This document shows positions 60,598 through 64,000 of a stretch of DNA of 64,000 nt, one piece after another. This stretch comes from Symsagittifera roscoffensis. Taxonomy: Eukaryota > Xenacoelomorpha > Acoela > Convolutidae. The notes below the pieces were generated by a model. That model was not told where the DNA came from and made no database searches. It saw nothing but the letters and a program-made list of their open reading frames with translations. The stretch lies in assembly GCF_963678635.1 (NCBI RefSeq), contig NW_026971193.1:18001-82000 (forward strand), given 5' to 3'. Position numbers and translations under genes: made by a program. The stretch's first letter is position 1; the number at the start of each line of letters is the position of its first letter.

Positions 60598-63156
60598 ATG
60601 AGGAAAAACAACAAAGAGTGTACAAGCAAAGATTGCTTAAAACCTTCAGGACTGATAAATTGGATTAAATATGATTGTTGTTCTAGTTGGTATCATATCA
60701 GTTGTGTAAATATTTCTCTTAGCGACTCTAAGAAAACCCAATGGTTTCAGTGTCCTTTATGCGTTGATGTAAAATCTGTTAATAAAGCAACAATAGGTAA
60801 TGATTTAGTGCTAGACAATTATGTTAATACAACCATCTCAAATGTCCGAGTACTCAAGAGAGTACCAAAAGACTCGCGTGTTCCCTTGGCGGAAAATCTG
60901 TCGGACAAAATAAATGACATCGTCTACAATGTAGAAGATGTTACAAAATGGCTAATTTTTTTAACGTCGTTCTTGTTTTTTTTGGAGCAACCGAAAAGAA
61001 GTGGACGCAAACAGACCACAAGCATGAGCTCTTTGATAAATAAAAAAATTCGAGCAAATGACGTGTCACTTCCAAAACCCCATCCCCAAGTTTCAAGCCC
61101 GCCTCTGAGTGACCTCGAGCAGAGAATAAAGTTAATAAGTAGTAAGCTCGATGAAGGAAATGTAAAGGGAGGAATAAGGCTTGCTGCTTCGGATGACAAA
61201 ATAGCTCCTTTTTCAACTGATAACTATCAAAAATTGTTATCTAAGCACCCGCAGCGAGCCAAATTTGCAGCTCCAAATCCAGAAAAGTTGGATAGTTTTT
61301 TCGTAACCGATTTCGACCTATACAAAGCGATAATGTCCTTTCCAAACGGATCAGCAGCAGGTCCTGATAAAATATTTCCTCAAATTTTTAAAGATCTTGT
61401 TAGTAAGTCGAATGGCAGTGCAGGACTTAATTTTCTGAAATCGCTTACTAAGCTGATAAACCTCATTGGAGATGGCAAAGAATTATATAATTACACCCAT
61501 TGCGCGTATGCTAAACCTAGTTACCTTTTTTACGGAAGCTCTGTCATAATGTCAGAAGACGGAACTCAGCAAGGTGATCCTGAAGCCCCACCCCTTTTTG
61601 CGGAAACAATTCATACACTAGTCAAACAGTTGGAGTCGAAAATTAACATCTGGTATTTAGATGATGGGAATTTAGCCGACGACTATAAGGTAGTACTCCG
61701 GGACCTTAAAAACATTCTGAAATCGGAACAAATTTACGGCCTGAGCTTAAACACTGAGAAGTGTGAACTTTGTTTTTTGGGACCGACTACTAGTACACAG
61801 TATAATTCAATTTTAACACAATTTCGAAAAATATGCCCCAAAATAAAAATAAAAACAAAAGAAGAACTCCTCATTTTAGGATCTCCAATCGGCGAACTTT
61901 GCCGAAAAGAATTACTCGACGAAAAAATTAGGGAGCTTGAAAAAATCTCGGATGTCATTGACAAACTAGACGCCCATTATGGTTTTTACCTCCTGAAAAA
62001 TTGCTTTAGCATGCCAAAACTCCTATATTTTTTGCGTACGAGCCCTTGTTTTTTGCAAAATGATTTTTTGGAACGCTACGATAAATTACTAAGAAATTCG
62101 TTATGCAAGGTCACTAACGTGAAAATGGATGATAACCAGTTTTTACAAGCAGTTCTCCCGGCAGCCAAAGGTGGCTTGGGCGTTTCTTCCGCTCGTCTAC
62201 TCGCTTTACCCGCTTTCTTAGCCTCAGCAGTAGGAGCGAAAGATGCCTTGAGCGAAATCTTTGGTTTGGAGCATGTGGATGGAACCTATGATGATGCGCT
62301 TAAACGGTGGTTTGACCTTGGAAAAATTGAAATGGCTCCGGAAAATGAAATCCAAAAAAATTGGACGGAGCCAATTTTTGACAGCGAAATTGCAGACTTG
62401 ATTTTACGACTCGAACCAACGGACGTGAAAAGGTTCAACGCGTTCCAAGATAGATTTGGATCCCAATGGTTGAACGTCATCCCCTGCAAAAATTTAAGGT
62501 TAAAACTGTCGAACCAACAACTCAGAATTGCGATAGGACTTCGATTAGGATCAAAAATATGCGAACGGCATAAATGCGTGTGCGGAAAAGACGTTACCGA
62601 GGATGGTTGGCATGGTCTTTCTTGCCTCAAAAGTGCAGGGAGATTCTCTAGGCATTCAAACCTGAATGCCCTTATAAAGCAGAGTCTATCATCTACTCAC
62701 ATTCCGTCTGTTTTAGAACCACGACACCTCTACAGGACCGATCAGAAGCGACCAGACGGTTTGACGCTCGTTCCATGGGCTGATGGTAAGCAGCTCTTGT
62801 GGGATGTAACGGTAGTAGACTCCTTAGCCCCTTGTAGGATTAATGCCGGGTCTGTTTGTAACCCTGGTACGGCTGCCGCTGAAGCGGAAGAGCGAAAAAT
62901 TGACAAATATAAAGATCTTGTAAATGATGGATATCTTTTTCAACCGCTAGCTTTTGAAATTCAGGGCGCGGCCGGCCCCAGCACAGAAGTTTTTTTGAGC
63001 AAGCTTTGTAAGAACCTAAGCATATGCACTGAGGAACCCAGAGCAGGCAGCTTTTTAAAACAGAGAATCTCCCTGGCAATACAGATTGCGAACGCCGCTT
63101 GCGTACTCGGAACAATAAATGACAAAATAACTTTCGACGAAATTTTTTACTTGTAA
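60598..63156 (+). pseudogene. R2-like non-LTR retrotransposon ORF with PHD finger, deleted RT
   Basis: 852 codons, open. Residues about 7-60: C4HC3 PHD-type zinc finger ('CSSWYHISC' core). From residue 247, 'FPNGSAAGPDK' begins the RT, but soon after 'LIGDGK' (about residue 300) it jumps to the region before 'GTQQGDPE' (motif B, about residue 322) and 'WYLDDG' (motif C, about 352). The block with fingers and motif A Asp is absent, in frame. Then come thumb, a CCHC-like 'CVCG...HGLSC' (about 661), and a PD-(D/E)XK nuclease 'RPDGLTLVPW...WDVTV' (about 718-742), which is the R2-type restriction-like endonuclease. It could not reverse transcribe. Confidence 0.82.
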
Positions 63157-63760
63157 CACTTGTATATTATATTATCTCGTGTCGAGTTGCGTGTTCTTAT
63201 TGAAGAAGCGTAACCCGTATCGATTTTAAATGAAAAGGACTTAAACACTTGACATCTTCTTTTATCATTATCACTTCCATATCTAGAAAATTCCAAGGAT
63301 TTTGACTGGAATACATGATGAAGGGACTCATGACTGTAACCTCGGTTACTATGATACTTTTGACCTTCTGATTACCATTCTTTCAGTAGTGGTAGTAGTA
63401 TTAATTCTTTCAGTAGTGGTAGTAGTAGTTTTCTTATGATTGCTTGCTTACCCTTATTCTTCAAAACCACTGATCGAATTTCAAATTATTAAGAAAAGTT
63501 GTTCAAAAAGATTTTTTTCTTCGGTGCACTTATCAGGTTAGCGAATACCCTATAGGGCGTAATCTTTGAATAGTCTTTCAATGATCATAATTTACAAATT
63601 GAGAATGCGTTACAATTATAAATGCAAACAAACGTTTTCGCACTTTTTAGTGCATCTTCAGGTTTTAAAACTCTAAACAAATCTGTACAAAATGGTCAAG
63701 AATCATTAAAAGTGTCATACACGCCATTAATTCAAATCTTAAAAAAAGAAAAACGAATCT
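63157..63760. other. spacer with short tandem repeat
   Basis: Probable 3' UTR of the R2-like element, then intergenic DNA. 'ATTCTTTCAGTAGTGGTAGTAGTA' is repeated in tandem near 63379-63429. No gene is seen. Confidence 0.6.
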
Positions 63761-63770
63761 TTTTTTTCAG
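63761..63770 (+). promoter_or_regulatory. 3' splice acceptor upstream of Dim1
   Basis: TTTTTTTCAG ends 11 nt before the ATG. The tight match to TTTTCAG and the very short remaining 5' UTR suit spliced-leader trans-splicing; a cis-spliced 5' UTR exon is the alternative. Confidence 0.6.
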
Positions 63771-63781
63771 ATTGCTTCGAA

Positions 63782-63976
63782 ATGTCTTACATGATCCCGC
63801 ATTTAAACAATGGCTGGCAGGTCGATCAAGCGATATTAGGCGAAGAGGACAGAGTAGTGGTTATACGATTTGGACATGATTGGGACCCTGTTTGTATGAA
63901 AATGGACGAGACTCTTTATAGAATATCGGAGAAAGTGAAAAATTTTGCTGCTCTTTATGTTGTTGACATAACCGAG
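63782..63976 (+). CDS. TXNL4A: Dim1/TXNL4A, first coding exon
   Basis: Encodes the first 65 residues of the U5 snRNP 15-kDa protein (Dib1 in yeast), a thioredoxin-fold component of the U4/U6.U5 tri-snRNP needed for pre-mRNA splicing in the nucleus. 'MSYMIPHLNNGWQVDQAI', 'VVVIRFGHDWDP' and 'CMKMDE' are nearly unchanged from animal orthologues, which are about 142 residues. The exon ends after GAG at 63976, followed by GTTTGT, a good donor in phase 0; beyond it the reading leaves the family sequence. The rest lies outside the window. It appears intact and is the only host gene seen. Confidence 0.95.
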
Positions 63977-64000
63977 GTTTGTGCTTATTTATTATCAAAG
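63977..64000 (+). other. start of Dim1 intron 1
   Basis: GTTTGTGCTT after AG fits a 5' splice site. The reading frame continues but no longer matches the conserved family sequence, so this is taken as intron. Confidence 0.75.

Noticed and set aside
63622-63879. 85-codon frame overlapping the Dim1 exon
   Set aside because: It is in another frame and runs across the splice acceptor; the Dim1 frame matches a conserved protein.

Overview
This is eukaryotic, invertebrate-animal DNA made almost entirely of transposable elements. The only host gene is at the right edge: the first coding exon of the U5 snRNP protein Dim1/TXNL4A (63782-63976). It is preceded 11 nt upstream by a strong T8-CAG splice acceptor, as expected for a short spliced-leader 5' UTR. 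That fits a nematode or another trans-splicing lineage, but the species cannot be read from the window.

Layout: 1-1250 is a 21-bp minisatellite. 1251-3805 has no gene and holds degenerate repeats. From 3806 to 58996 there is a nested cluster: one old LTR (C) in minus orientation, split into three pieces (3806-3925, 33688-34066, 58651-58996) by two insertions of a giant Ty3/gypsy-type LTR retrotransposon. Copy A (3926-33687) is heavily rearranged and its 3' LTR carries a hAT DNA transposon (30993-33633). Copy B (34067-58650, about 24.6 kb) is nearly complete, with LTRs differing at about 8 of 928 positions. To the right lie further LTR debris, the relic 3' end of a jockey/CR1-like LINE (59726-60200), and an R2-like element with a PHD finger, reverse transcriptase and PD-(D/E)XK nuclease (60598-63156) whose RT lacks its central block.

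The notable system is the giant element, best read from copy B. A leader of about 3 kb full of CCGGAGGGG motifs precedes one gag-pol frame of about 3,200 codons: coiled coil, capsid, two zinc knuckles, protease, RT, RNase H, a linker of about 450 residues, integrase, then a C-terminal macro-like domain most similar to TARG1/OARD1. A candidate splice acceptor at 47900 is followed by four tightly packed ORFs with gaps of 0, 6 and 8 nt: a coiled-coil protein, an SGNH hydrolase, a protein of about 870 aa with a degenerate SGNH-like core, and an unrecognised protein of about 1,460 aa. This operon-like accessory block is far beyond the usual gag-pol(-env).

Copies A and B check each other: most stops and frameshifts are private to one copy, which shows which frames were once open. 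Copy A has lost ORF2-4 through a deletion of about 5 kb between short direct repeats. It carries a tandem array of a 1,527-bp chimeric protease/pre-integrase unit and a second tandem duplication of the macro-ORF5 region. A hairpin in the LTR is preserved by compensatory changes in the diverged LTR C, suggesting an RNA-level function.
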